DNA from: Taeniopygia guttata
Taxonomy: Eukaryota; Chordata; Aves; Passeriformes; Estrildidae
DNA: 64,000 nucleotides
Reading direction: 5' to 3'
Assembly: GCF_048771995.1 (NCBI RefSeq)
Contig: NC_133026.1
Coordinates: 56,793,001-56,857,000, forward strand
Below the pieces are notes generated by a model, which saw only the letters and a program-made list of their open reading frames with translations, was not told the origin of the DNA and searched no databases. The translations under genes were made by a program, and so were the position numbers. Shown piece after piece: positions 13,271-25,790 of this stretch; within the stretch, counting starts at the first letter, position 1; each line of letters opens with the position of its first letter.

Positions 13271-14532
13271 AGGTGATGAGCTAAAATTTTTTTTCACTCT
13301 GTATCACCACAGCATCACCATCAAAGTAGTCATGACTTTTTGTCAGCAGGTAACGTCAGGAATTTTGAGAGATTGTTTTTATTTTTGAAGAGTATGTAAG
13401 AGTAATTTTATTGTAGAAAATCTGGCAACATAGCTTCAGGATTTCAGTCAGATGAATAAGATTGCTGATGCTCCCAGTACAGTAAAAGTTATGTGATGTT
13501 ATAAACCAAATATAATTTCCATTAATGTGAGGATATATTGCTTATATAAAAACTGGGGTTTTAAGGAGGTAAAAATTTGCCCAGTGTCCCATTAATTGTT
13601 GATCACATATCCTGTTGATGCATTTTATTTTATTATTTTAAGGGCAATACACTATTGGAATATAGTATCAAAATGAAGCCATTAAGAAAATGTCTGATTA
13701 GAGTTTCATTTTTTGAAGGGATAAACATGTTCTCTGAATTGATTCTGGTTCAGAATATATGTAAAAATGCATAGATTTGAGTCCCCAGTTTCAATATGAA
13801 ATAATTTTACAGTAAAGTTTCTAAAGAAAAAATCCAGGGAACTTAGTCATCCCTTTAGGCCTTGATACATCTCTGTTCCCTTCCTGCATTAAAGGTGGGG
13901 GTTACCAGCTTACTGCTGCGGCATCTTTTCTTACAAGCACATTGCACAGGATGATAATAAGCCTGAATGTTCTGAATGTTTTGGGGTTTTTTTTTCTCTG
14001 TATGGATTTTTAGCCCCATTGGAGTATTATTATTATGCTCATAAAGAGTAAAATAATTGACTTGATTGCATAAGAGATCATAAGAACAGCAGCACTGTAT
14101 GGTTTTTCAAACACAAATGTGCTCCATCTTTGGTCTGCAGGACTTCTGGCAAGGAAGCCACCATTTCAAAAATAGGTATGGAAATACAGTCACCATTGTC
14201 AAATTACTGTTTTGCATTCAGAGATAAAATCACAATCATGTCTATAACTTACCTGGTGTATAACTGAGCCACACTACAGTGAAGCTAAACTGTGGAAACC
14301 AGTCACTAAGCACAGAGACTTTTATTTTCTGCTGAGGTAAAGGCTACAGACAGACTTTTACTGTCCTTTTATTTCTATCTCCAATTGCTCATTGTATCTC
14401 ATCAACTGATGATTACTGTTCCTACATTTTTTTCCTATGTGAAATCTTTCTGTTCCATAAAAATTCACTCAAATTTAACTATGCCACCTGCATAAACTAC
14501 AACTTAGGGCTGTTTTTTAAAAAAAACTTCAG

Positions 14533-14690
14533 TTTTGTTGGTTAGTTGGTTAGTTGGTTGTTTTTGGGGGGCTCTTTGTTTTGGTTTGGTTTTTTTTTTT
14601 TTTGGTTGGTTGGTTTGATTTTATTTTGTTTTGATGTGTTTTGGTGTTTTTATAAGTGTTTGTTCATTTGTTTGTTTAGGTATTTTCTGA
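14533..14690 (+). repeat. G/T-rich low-complexity block
   Basis: It has repeated GGTTAGTT and GGTTTGG units, a T15 run, then TTTGTTTG units. The plus strand is almost free of A and C. The open frame across it has a biased Phe/Leu/Trp/Cys composition and is not credible coding. Confidence 0.9.
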
Positions 14691-15034
14691 TTTTTGTTCT
14701 CCAAATACTTGCATTAGGTGTCATGCTTGAACAATTGAGGAAGCCTAGAATTGTGAGAACTTCCAGTGGAGAGGTGACAACACACAAGTCATGAGAAAGA
14801 GGGGGAAAACCAGTCCAACAAAAAGATGGCTTTCAAGCAGAATAGTGCTCTAAGACCTGAAATATAGGGATGTTGTTATGGTACCTCTCTATATATGTGC
14901 TTTATTTGTATTAAAGAAGAAACTGTTGTCGGAAAATGCACCAAAATCACCAGGCTCAAACAACCTGTTGTTCCTTAATAAGAATGTCTTATTTTTGCAC
15001 TAAGAAGTTTAGGCACACAAATTAAATTTCATGA

Positions 15035-15157
15035 AATTGGGTTACAGCACCAGGGAGGTTGTATGTCTTTAAGTAAATATAATATTATATTTAGTGAAAC
15101 TTAAACGGAGTTGTTTTTTTGAAGACATACAAACCTCCTGGTGCTGTAACTCAATTA
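15035..15157. repeat. Imperfect inverted repeat with about 35-bp arms
   Basis: The left arm (about 15035-15069, core TTACAGCACCAGGGAGG, then TTGTATGTCTT) is complementary to the right arm (15121-15157, core CCTCCTGGTGCTGTAA). Only single-base bulges and one or two mismatches interrupt the pairing. The spacer of about 51 nt itself holds a perfect 20-bp palindrome (15074-15093, half TAAATATAAT). As RNA from either strand this would fold into a long hairpin of about 123 nt. Possible origins are a small palindromic (MITE-like) insertion, a foldback duplication, or a hairpin RNA locus. I recognise no family and see no convincing TA or longer target duplication. Confidence 0.85.
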
Positions 15158-16522
15158 TATTATAACATTCCAATATATAAAGCTGCATAAAATAGGTATC
15201 TATTAAGTATCTATTAAATTATTTGACCTTTGTCAGGCTCTGGACATAGATCAGATTTTCTTTTTTTTTTCTTTTTTTTTTTTTTTTTTTTGTAATGGAA
15301 GTAACATAGATGGTCCTCTGTAATGTGTGCTAAGTAGGTTTACCTAGGCTTTTATTTAAAATATTTATATTTCTTTTACTCATTTGTCAGGAGCTTATTT
15401 TTGGTATGTCTGTGCTTTGTTTTATTATGTATTATAATTCATTATTGAACTAAAGGAAAGCTAGAGTCAGGAAACCAAAATACTAAAGGTTTAAACAGAA
15501 GAAGCATATGAAAATAAGGCACCCGAAATTATTTTTCACAGTATAGCAAATCATATATTTTCCCCACTAAAAGCTAATATGATGGAGATTTTGATTTTTT
15601 TTTCTTTGGCTGTTGGCTGACTTCCTCAGTCTGGTGTTTCAACACAAGAGGACTACAGGCATTTTCTGACTCTTAACTCAAGGAATCCTGAATGATATAG
15701 GATATAGGATTGTTCCAGTTTTACTCACACTGTAACCCTGTGTGACTTGTGGTCTACTGAGGATTGGTTCTAGGATCCTCTTACGCATGTTAACAGGCTA
15801 TCATCAAAAGTGCTTACTTTTGACATGGTGGCATGGCCTCAAATAAGAGGATATTTTAAAGCTCATCCTAGATAACTTTGTAACAATAATGATATCTGTA
15901 TTCTACACTGTAACTGGCACTTAAATGAATTGGAAGCAGTGCGCTCTGTGTAAACGGATAAAAGGTGGCTGTTAAGAATGTTCTGCATTTAACAAGAGTC
16001 TGTACTGCACAAAACTGATTAGTGAGAGATATCACAGTGTTATTCCCTTTTGACATTGGCAATGGTGATTGTCCAGTTACAGGTACTGTTGATGTACCTG
16101 AGAATATAAGAAAAGTTGCTTAAACCGGAGACATAAATATTTTTTACAAAAATTATGCAGTCACTACTGAGGGATGCTGCCTGTGTGCATGTGAAGTTAC
16201 TTATCCGGGTGAGGAAGAAATAGTTACAGTGCCATAACTCAGTCCCACTGCAGTCAGCACTTCAGTGATAATTAAAAAACAAAATTACATTTGTGTGTTT
16301 ACATCATATTGGGCCATGAAGTTTCCTTTAGCTGTAGTTATAACACATGGTAATAATACTTGGACTTAAGTTCACCAGGAGTCATATGGAGACTAGAAGT
16401 CTTGAAGTTAATCTTTAGAAGATAAAACCTGGCATCTTAGTTAAGGTGTGACCTTTCACAAAAATGATGATGTGAGACTAAAAATGCAGGTGTTGGAGTA
16501 GTGGTTGCTGCTGCCTATAATC
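15158..16522. other. AT-rich gene-free stretch
   Basis: It holds an 11-bp duplication (GTATCTATTAA at 15196-15206 and 15207-15217) and a T-rich run at 15256-15291. I see nothing else recognisable. Confidence 0.55.
15256..15291 (+). repeat. Poly(T) tract
   Basis: About 36 nt, all T except for C at 15260 and 15271. It could be a minus-strand A-tail, but no retrocopy is recognisable beside it. Confidence 0.9.
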
Positions 16523-17005
16523 TGTCCCCCACAAGCCTCTCCTGTGGAAAAGCTGGTTGAGAAAACCTTCAGGCAACACAGCCAGACCCTCACTCAACAC
16601 TCACCACAACTGGCTCAGCAATAGAGGCGAGAAAGGCTCTTTTTGCACGGTTTTATTCCAGCAAAGGATATCACATATGGCTGAAGGGAACCCAGCAAGG
16701 TAAAAGAGAGCGACCACAGGCAGGAGACAGCTTAAGAAGAGGAAGGGATGGGGGGCAGAGCTAAGGGCTGGGCAGAGAGGTTTGATCTCCAGGGAAAGGG
16801 GGGTGGCCACCAGGGATACCAGGGATGAAGGGCAGGGAAAGGAGAAACAAGGGAAAGTTACACAGGGGAAGTTGACACAGAAGTCCATTTGGGAGTCTGT
16901 CTTTTTTCCCCCAGGAGAACTGACTCTATGGTGAGTAGTTACCACCATTACCAGGGCCAAGGACTTGGGAATTGACCGAGGTGAGAGAGTTCATGGGATA
17001 CTACA
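16523..17005 (-). mobile_element. Solo LTR of an endogenous retrovirus
   Basis: On the minus strand the element begins TGTAGTATCCC and ends GGGGGACA, giving the TGT...ACA ends expected of an LTR. A long pyrimidine-rich U3 leads to an AATAAA signal (plus-strand TTTATT at 16652-16657), with about 130 bp of R/U5 after it. The plus-strand start TGTCCCCCACAAGCC closely matches the start of the LTR at 37666, so the two probably share a family U5 end. It is GC-richer than its surroundings. No clean target duplication was found (left flank TAATC, right flank TGAGA), so the right boundary may lie a few bases off. No gag-pol remnant is attached. Confidence 0.72.
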
Positions 17006-19500
17006 TGAGACCATAACTAAATTCTCAAGGAAGAATGGATTTAAACAACACCTGCTTTTGTACAGGGAACAGACACACTGAATTATCTAGAGATTTTCAA
17101 CAGCACAGTATTATCTGGAATAACCAGGGGATTCACTACCTCTCTTCATTAATATTCTGTTAGAGTAAAACATAATTTTATCCCAAAATGCTGAGCAAAA
17201 AATGAATTTGTATCGATGGTTCTTCATATTTAGAATATTCCATCAGGCTTTTCTGTTCTGTGTTATCCTCAAAAGACAGTGCTACTAACGTTTAGCAGTG
17301 TGGGTTTGATTCTGTGTACCTCAGGGGAATTATGTCCTAATTTAATATTGCAACATTGCATAAATTGTTTATCAGGGTGAAATGAAACTGTAAGGAGCAG
17401 ATGCTCTGTTCCAGAACGTCCACCTTATGTGGAATTTTAACATCACATCTTCAAAAGAGAAAAATAAAAAAGTAACTTTCTACAGCTTTTGAGTGCTAAT
17501 AGGCATCCAGAGAAGTTTATTGTTTGAGTGCCTGTATCTTGAGTTTTTCACTAAAATTTAGGAATATCAGAGACAACACAAGGGCAAAGTAGTATCAGAC
17601 CAAGAGTCTTAGCCTTTGAGAATTGTAAAGTATTTTGTTGCAGCTTGACTTCAATTATAGACTTACAAAACTGTATTCAAATGTTTGTATTTTCTGCTTT
17701 GTAATTGTGAAATAATTTTTTAAAGCATTTCTAGGCTTGTTTGGTTTAAGATAAAGCTAACTGAATTTTAAAATGTAATTCTGAAAAATAGCTTGACCTG
17801 CAAGTAGCACAGGTCAAACTACTCATTGTGAACATGTTTACATATTACAATCACTTGATTCAGTGGTTTTCATAATAAGCACGTCTAAGAACAATGAAGA
17901 AATTTAAACAAAAGCAAAACTCTTTTATTACATTTTGTGGAATAACTGTAAAAGTATTTGTTCCATGGTATCTTTATTGTTCCTGGGCTGACTACTTAAA
18001 CTGTTAAAATACAGGTTGCCTAAAGAAATTGTTAAATCCCTCAAGGACATGGTCCATGAACCTTGACATCTTCATCCTGAAGTCAGAAAATAGCACTGTT
18101 TGTCTTTAGTGGAATATCATGTATAAAATTCTGTCCTGATTAAGAGTATCATGGGTTAGAGTAAATTGGCAATCCCAGTATATGACATAGCAGATTTGAA
18201 GGACGGACTGACATAAATATGTACATTGTCTAGTGCATGCACGAGATTATCCTTGCCAAGAGAAGCATTGTTTCTAACTTGTTGTTTTGAAAACCAATTG
18301 ATTTCTTGATGAACAAAAGGAAGAGGTATATAAACCATTTTTATCGGCTGCCTGGCTTAGCACATGATAAGTGATTCTCCAATCACTTTCTTAGTGGATA
18401 ATTACACATATGTTTGTATGTGCCTTCTCTGATTTATAAAGACTACCGCTGACTTGCCTTTTCTTTTTATGAATGAGAATGAGATGGGTTCCACAAATCT
18501 GTAGATTGTTACCACAAGTCTATTGACTGACAAAGCCCTATTACAATAGATGCTTTGCAAACTAATCCAAAAACTCCAAACTTCAAAGAAGTGAATATTT
18601 CAAGAACTAGATCAAGCCCTTCATAAATGGTGAAGATCTGAGTAACAGTGAAACATGAGTGCTAGCTTGAGAAGTAATTTTAATCCCACCTGTGACAATA
18701 TTTGTAAGTTTGTGAGCGTCTCTGATTTTCCTGGCCTGTCCCCTCTAATTTCTCATTTCACACTGCTAACTCTAAAGGGTTAAGTATTGGAGCTGGTAAG
18801 AGAAAATATGTATCCTCTAAATTTGCAGTTGAATGAAGCTCACAGGGTCACCATTTCTGTTCATCTCACTGCACTTGGCAAGGGGGCTTAGGAAAAATGA
18901 CTGTACCTGCCGCACTGCCCTGGGGACATGGGAATTGAGAGCACTAAACAGGGGTACTGGAATGGGGCTTCAAGTAAAACTCTCACTACTTTTTCTCTGC
19001 CTTAGACTAACACTTGCAAGCAATAATTCTGTCTGTTATGACTACAGACTAAGAAAGCCAGTGAAAGTGGTTGCTACACACCATCCCTGACCTGAAGTAC
19101 AAAGAAAAACAAACAAACAAACAAAAAAATCTTTTGCAAAGTTGTAAGAAAACTGGTTTGATTCAGGGATTGCAGTGGCAGTCCTTTAACTACTCACATG
19201 ATCTGTTTGCAAAAACCTGAGAAGAAGAAATTTCCATAATGCTGAAGGGTGAATCTAGCTAAATTTGAAATCTATCTGTTATGTGAAAAAATATTCTTCT
19301 ATTTCAGGTTAATTTAGACTTCATTACAGCTCCTGTACTGTCATGCTATTTTCTTTCTGTAACCTTTGTGTCTAAAATTTCTAAATCCTGCCATGCCAAA
19401 AGAGAAATTTCAGGTTTTGCTTTTAAATATTTCTAGATTTTCATCACAGGTGCTGGAAACAGTTTTATGCATTAGTTTCAAATTGCATTTGTTACTTTTT
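17006..19500. other. AT-rich gene-free stretch
   Basis: It contains the everted AGGTCA-type inverted repeat at 17793-17817. The 18.8-19.1 kb part is slightly GC-richer but has no identifiable content. There is no gene signal. Confidence 0.55.
17793..17817. promoter_or_regulatory. Inverted repeat of nuclear-receptor-like half sites
   Basis: TTGACCTG (17793-17800) and CAGGTCAA (17810-17817) are exact reverse complements around 9 nt. Each arm contains the AGGTCA half site that nuclear receptors bind, here in everted arrangement with 11 nt between hexamers. Spacing of bound everted sites is usually shorter, so binding is only a suggestion. Confidence 0.4.
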
Positions 19501-19509
19501 GGTGTCAGC

Positions 19510-20295
19510 ATAATGAGTAAGCTTGTAGAAACTCAGAAGATGTGGGGCAAATATGTATGTGCCAAACACTAATAGCTGGATGGCTATGGAACCAGGCAAG
19601 GACTGTTGGTAATAACAGGCAAGAATTGTTGCTAACAACCAAGGACTGTTGGTATGAACACACTGTGAGAAAGAAGAAGTTGTGACTTGAGAAAAGGGCC
19701 ATGTAGAGGTAGTGCAGCACTTTTCTGGGACAAACTTCCTTGTTGCAGTTCTTGAAGCTAAGCACAACACAGTAGAGAACAAGCCCAGGAACGAGGCCAA
19801 GAAGTGAGCAGGGATTGGAGGGAGGGATCAAGACAAGCAAACCCCTCTGACCCATTTCCAGAACGGTCTGAAAGAATGGACTGTGCATAGTAAGTAATTT
19901 GCATAGAAAGTGAGAAACCTATCTTTAGGGCTAGGAAAACCTATCTACACAAAGGTACTCCAACCAAGACTGGGCATTGCCCTCCAGGAGGCTGGACATC
20001 CCATCAGCTGGACTGAGGCAATTGGATCAACCTTGAAATCAGGATTAACATCCTATCAGCTGAATCAACATTGGAACCAGGACTGAAGATCTCTTTTCCT
20101 AACACTTTTTTTCTCTTTTTCTCTCCTCTTTAATTAATCTTTTCCTTTCTCTTATTTTTCACCCTTTCCTGTTATCCCAAACCCACTGCCCTGTGCTCAT
20201 ATAGTTGGTCAGGGATGAACACACCAATTTCCATTTCAATTGTGTAATTTACTTACAAAGCTTTCTGCCCTCTGACTTTTGGTGTTCTTGAATCA
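19510..20295 (+). mobile_element. Probable ERV LTR or LTR-derived sequence
   Basis: This block differs from its AT-rich surroundings and is laid out like an avian LTR. Its 5' half holds three imperfect 22-bp repeats (19595-19660) of the kind found in retroviral U3 enhancers. A T/C-rich stretch follows (about 20095-20160), then a GC-richer end with CCCAAACCCACTGCCCTG and GATGAACACACCAATTTCC. A similar string, CTTTTTGGTGT/CTTTTGGTGT, flanks the block near 19496 and 20277 but is longer than a normal LTR target duplication. No canonical AATAAA or TG...CA ends were found. The overlapping minus-strand frames here are not coding. The orientation is inferred from the repeat and T-rich order. Confidence 0.45.
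19595..19660 (+). repeat. Three imperfect 22-bp tandem repeats
   Basis: The units start at 19595, 19618 and 19639 and share CAAGGACTGTTGGTA or a close variant (CAAGAATTGTTGCTA). They resemble U3 enhancer repeats of the surrounding LTR-like block. Confidence 0.8.
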
Positions 20296-20313
20296 GAAGC
20301 ATTTATGAATCCT

Positions 20314-20333
20314 AGGTGCTCCTAGGAGCACCT
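20314..20333. repeat. Perfect 20-bp palindrome
   Basis: The half site AGGTGCTCCT is followed directly by its reverse complement. It is GC-rich (60%) in AT-rich DNA and lies about 20 bp beyond the LTR-like block. Confidence 0.95.
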
Positions 20334-21832
20334 TCAGGGAGGCATGTCACCGAAGCATATGACAGAATTCTAAAAAGTTTTAGGGCATTTACAGGAATAA
20401 CAGATAGACAACATCTAATATGGAAATAACCTCAGAGTTGCTTAACAATTTTAGAACAATTTTAGGTTCTTCGTTATTCCTTTCCTTATCACTATATAAG
20501 TAAAAAGAGAAAGGTATAAAAATCAATTTGAAAAAAGCCCCAAACATGAAGAGTACTTTTTCTTAACAACCATTCAGAGAATGACATCTTCATCAATTCA
20601 TTCATAAAATTACGTTCTATTTTATATACACACATAAGCAATTAAACGGCTTAAACTTTCTCTGGGTATTTTTGGAAGTGAATGTAAACTGAATTTGCTA
20701 GCAGCATCCAGATTAGAAAAATATCAAATGAAGTTACTGACAGCAAGATTGGTCTTGAATAAAAACATCAAACATCCATTGGAACAGGAGAGCCAAAGGA
20801 AACACCTTACATGCCCAGTGTGGTTAAAAATGAAATAATAAAAAACATATAGAGTGCAAAATAAAAAAGAAATCTAAATTTATCTATTACTGGCTGAGAG
20901 GTTTCACAAATGCATGTATATGATTATAAGTCAACATTATTTCCCACACTTAAGCAGAAGGTACTTGAGTTTGAAAATTATTTGTATTAATTTTAGATTT
21001 ATTTTTTTTTTAATTCATAGAGACTAATCATTTGCTTAAGAAACTGGAAGCATTTTTAAATACCTTCCAGTAGCCAGTATCTAGTGCATACAAGTCACTA
21101 GTCCCAAGGGGAGACGGTCTCTGATCAGAGGATAAAATAAGATTGAACTCTTCATCATAGCTGTAGTCTGACAGCCTGTTGCAGCTTTTGTTCACTTTGT
21201 GCTGCTTACAACACAGGTTCTTTTTGGTCAGGACTGGTTTGTCCTGTTCACAGATGTTTGCTTATCTTGTTTTATGTACATCTATTTTATGCTTTCTTAT
21301 TCTTCTTCTTTAATTAAAAAATAAGTTCTTAAACCAAAATTACGTATTGGTGTTGTGCATGAAGAAGGCAACAGAACTATAATGTTCAGCTGGAATGGTT
21401 TAAGGACTGTAGTCCTTAAAAGCAGATGTGTGATCTAGGGCTTGAATAACTTCCCAGAAAGTTTAGGTCACTTGACTTTGTCTGTATATATATTTAATTC
21501 TGCAGATAGATAAAATAAATCAACTATTGAGTTGTCTTACTATAGTTTGTTAGCACGTTGAACATTAATATGTTCTTGATAATGCTTCAGTATATTTTCT
21601 GGGGAGGAAGAGGGCAAAGACTATATGTCAAAACATGCTCAAAAGTCAAAGTTATAGAATAGATTCCCATTAGTACTTTGATACTAAGCTCCAATGTTAT
21701 TTGTTAAGTGGCTACCATAATATGCTAAAACCAGTTAAAGGAAGACTAATGAACCACATAATGAAATAGTTGTATTACACATTTATATTATGAAGCTTAA
21801 AATTATGTAGATGTCATTACCATACGCTAGGA

Positions 21833-21836
<4 letters not shown>

Positions 21837-21864
<28 letters not shown>
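21837..21864. repeat. (AT)14 microsatellite
   Basis: This is a perfect AT dinucleotide run of 28 bp. Confidence 0.97.
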
Positions 21865-21867
<3 letters not shown>

Positions 21868-24800
21868 TTGTAACTTTTCAGTCTGGGTCTGTTGATGCTA
21901 GAGCTCATGGACTTCCATAACTTAGGTACCAACCATTTTTGAAATGACTGGGGAACGCTCATTTCAAAGAAACAGACAAACCCAAAAAACCGAAAGCAGC
22001 AACAATGAAAAAAGAAACAGTTTTCAATATCTAGTAAAAATCTGGAGAAATTGTTTGCACCAAATGATCTCAGTGCTAAAGGAAATTTACTTCCTGCCTG
22101 TATACAGAACAATCAGCAGCTCTAATACATGCAGGAGATCTGGCCCATTGCCTTTCCTTCAGATTTTACTGAAGTCAGTTTGTATCATCATGCGGTGCTT
22201 GGGAACAGTGCTGCTACTTGTGCTGCCTGTTCCTTATCACAAAGCTTCTAGGAGTGCATTCTCAGAGAAAAATAGTTCCACTTAGATAAAAGATTAAGAA
22301 ATGCTACTTCCAATCCGACACGGATTCTATATTGTTTTAAAGCACTACATCCCCATGAAGATGGCAGCTGTCTTTAAAGGCTTTAAAAAAATTCCTCTCA
22401 TGATGAATGCATCCTGCCTCTTCTCAGGGACAGTTTTCCCCAGTGTTGGTTTCCTTTAGATATCTTAGTTTTTTTGGATGACCACATTTGTCATACCAGA
22501 TGCACTTACACATATTTTGACATGAGTCATCCATTGCTTCATGCAAGGAATAGTTCTTTTTCGGTGAAGAGTGTAGTAAGATATATTTTTATCTTTAATC
22601 TATATTCTTTTGAGTTATTTATATTGTCTGCACCTATTTAGAACCTAAGCAGTATTCGCTTTAAACAGTTAAAGATTAACAGTGGTCAGAACTAAGTATT
22701 AATTTTGGAAGTACGATGATAATAAGGTATAAAAAGAACAAATCTGAAGTTTAAAAATAATTATAAATAAGTTCAGTTTCTTTATTGCTTTAGACAGTTG
22801 TCTGCTGATTTAGATTCCATCTCTTTTAGAAAAATGGAGCAGAAAGGAATGAAAAACAGTGAAGAATGCTGAGCATCACTGCCTACATCGAAAGTTTTAA
22901 GGAATGAAAATGGCAAGTGACAGCTATTGAGCCATGCTCATCCAATAAGGCTCTTTGTCAAGTTGCACATTATTGTAGCTGAAACCTGAAAGAACCAAAT
23001 TCAATGCTGAGCTTTAGAAATTCAACTCCTCTTGTAAGAAAATGGAACATTTCCTGAGCTGTGGGACTGCATTTTTTATGAATTGTCAACACACTGCAAC
23101 TCTATCAGCTGATTTTGGAGAGAACATTTTTTGGGATTGTGAATCCTGGTCTTGTTTCCATCTAGGATGTAATGTACTGCAGGATGCAAAACAGTTCAGA
23201 GTGCTTCAAGTCTCTGTTTACCGGGAATGATGGGGGAACAAAACACAAAGCACGTGGTAGAAATTTTTTTTTGGTTGATTTGGTTCAGTGGAGAAAGCAG
23301 AGGACCAAAGCATAGCAGCAGCAATAATATGTCTTTCTTTGCACATTACATTTACTATGACTTTCCTTAACTAATTTTTATTAAATCATAATTTAGAAAA
23401 TTAAGAAAGTGCTAACTGGAGGGTGGCAAAAGCAGGACTTCTAAGAAATGGTAAAAAGCTATTTATATATTTCATCAAAACTAGCTGCTATGGTAACTAA
23501 AAAAAAAGCTGTACTTTTTAATGTCAGACATAATTTCTATGATGTATGTTCTCCTACTTTATTTTGTGTGTCTGAAGGCCCTTCATTATTTTAGCCCATG
23601 CCTGACTAAAAATACCGTTTTCATCAGTCCACCTAAAGAAATCACTGCAGAATGAAACTTCTCCTCTCTACAATGAACTGATATGACAATTAAACAGAAA
23701 ACACCCAGTAACTAACATTCTAGTAAATTTTCACTTGATATTTTTAAGAAATTTCTTCAATAAACTGGAAATGACAGAAGACGCAATGTATTATGATTGT
23801 AGTTACCTGAGTTTACATCATTGATTTCTGTGTCAGAAGGTGTGTGAGAATGGAAAGTGAGCCTTGAAAAGAGAGCAGTGCAATCAAGTCGTTTTTTTAG
23901 TTGTAATACATTAATATATAGGCAAAAGAGAGGAGTTTACTGGAGAGGCAATGTCTTTATTTGTCTCTGTGTTTAAATTTTTATTAAGAAAAATTTCAGA
24001 GAATAATGTTTTAATAAGTTAAATAATGACTGAAAGTGTAACTAAGAAACGTGTATGGGTACAAGGAAAAGTCTTCACTGTATTTGAGCAAAATCTGTAA
24101 GAAGAAAAATAGTAACCAGTGTAAAAAGAATCTTTTCTGAGTGTTACATGCAAATACTCTAGTAAATTTCAAAATTCTTAATCCAGTAAATTTAGGATAT
24201 AAATCCATTCTATTGAAATTATGTTGCAGGCTCAAGAGAGGGGAGAAAAATAAATATTAACATTACTTTTGATATTTAAAACAATTGTCAGATTTTTTTT
24301 TTCTGGTGCAACAGTAGAAATGGCAACAAGTTAGTAATTTTTACCTATTTGTATATACTATGTACCTATATATACACCTGAGTTATCATTTGAAAAAACG
24401 TTAAAAGCATTAACTATTGCTAATTAACACTATCCTGCCTTGAAAAGAAAGTACCTTATTGATACTTTCACTGTATTTTACCTTAGCCCTTGAATAACTT
24501 TATTCTGTAAATGAGGGGCTTTTATTGCATGAAAATAGAAATCATGATAGTATAGTAAACGTTTTTATAAAAAATGCCACTTAAAGTTCTCTGTCCAGAA
24601 GCTGCTGTTGAATAAGGCTCTCTTGCTTATTGCAATACCAAATATTCTCAAGACTAAGAAAAAGTGTGGGACAATTTTTCACTGTCAAAATATAGAGTAC
24701 ACTGTAGCAAAGAAGGGATCTGTCCACCTTCTTTGTTTTCTGTAACATTTTTCTGTGTTTGCATTATGCAACCCAGGGAAACCTGACTAAACTTGCCCTT

Positions 24801-24940
24801 CCCCAGTGCAATAGGGCTTATTTTTCAATCATTGCCTTTTTTGCTTTCTCTTGCTTAAGGAATTGCAGGTGCCCAAAGTAGTGATTTCCTTGCTTCTGAA
24901 ATGCAGTTGAGTGTGACAAATTAATACTGTTAAGAAATTT

Positions 24941-24992
24941 GGGGGGGGGGGGGGGGAGGGGGGAGCAGGGGGAGTGAGGGGAGGAGGGGGAG
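24941..24992 (+). repeat. G-rich tract with quadruplex potential
   Basis: It starts with a G16 run and continues as G-tracts of 3-6 separated by single A or short AGCA, AGTGA and AGGA spacers. There are well over four G-tracts with loops of 1-4 nt, which fits the usual G-quadruplex sequence pattern on the plus strand. Confidence 0.9.
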
Positions 24993-25539
24993 AAGAAAAC
25001 ATTGTATGAAATATCTGAATTATTTCAACTCAAAGACACAAAATGAATTACCTCCCAAAATCTACTATTTATTAAAGCACATTTTAAAATAAATTCTGCG
25101 ATGACTGTCTGAGATGATCTGTCATCTACAAGTTTATGATGTTTTACTCCCATGTCTTACAACTCTGCTGTTTTTCCTTATGGAGTCACTTTAAAGTCAG
25201 GCATTATATGATATCTCTTAAGATACAGCTTTCTTATCCATTTTTATACATGTCTAAGAGATGTATGTGTATATAATTTTATACATGTATGTACATGGTA
25301 TCCAAAAGAAAATATTTGTGGTAAAAACAAAGAGATGTGTGTATATGGTCTAAGAGTGTAGAGTTGGTAATAGAGGGTCAGACAAAACTTCATTTAACTT
25401 GTGACCTCTCAAAGAGTGGTAGTCCAGAGATGAACTATGCAACAGGATAATAAAATTTACCCAAGATATTGGCATTTTTTACTGCTATGTGACATGGGGA
25501 TCTGTGTCTTTGAAGAAAGTTTTCTTTTTGGCTTAATTC

Positions 25540-25790
25540 AGCCTTCTACTTAAGGTGAAGCCTGTGGGCATTTGATTTCTTGTCCTGGAAGAAACAGTGT
25601 ATAAGCAATCCTTTGTTAATCCCTTTGCCATTCATGATTTTGTAGATCTTTGTTATATTTTCTAATGACCTTATCCTATGCTGAAGTGTTTTAGTTTAAT
25701 TGTCTTCTGTGTGAAAACAGCTCCAAAAATAATCATCCTTTGTGATCTGCTCTGAAACTTTCCTAGTTGGGAAATTTCATCAGTTTTGAA
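25540..25790 (-). mobile_element. Ancient CR1/L3-like LINE remnant
   Basis: The plus strand reads as the antisense of the 3' part of old amniote CR1/L3 elements. Successive markers are TTGTCCTGGAAGAAACAG, TTCATGATTTTGTAGATC, ATGACCTTATCCTATGCTGAAG, TAATCATCCTTTGTGATCTG and CTCTGAAACTTTCCTAGTT. The order matches, but divergence is high, so this is a much older insertion than the CR1 at 29240. No open frame remains. The ends are approximate. Confidence 0.6.

Larger units (their letters stand above)
12703..15034. other. AT-rich gene-free stretch
   Basis: There is no gene signal. It includes a perfect 13-bp duplication at 13245-13270 and a G/T-rich low-complexity block at 14533-14690. Confidence 0.55.
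20334..25539. other. AT-rich gene-free stretch
   Basis: It contains the (AT)14 at 21837-21864 and the G-rich tract at 24941-24992. I see no exon, RNA gene or recognisable transposon otherwise. Confidence 0.55.
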
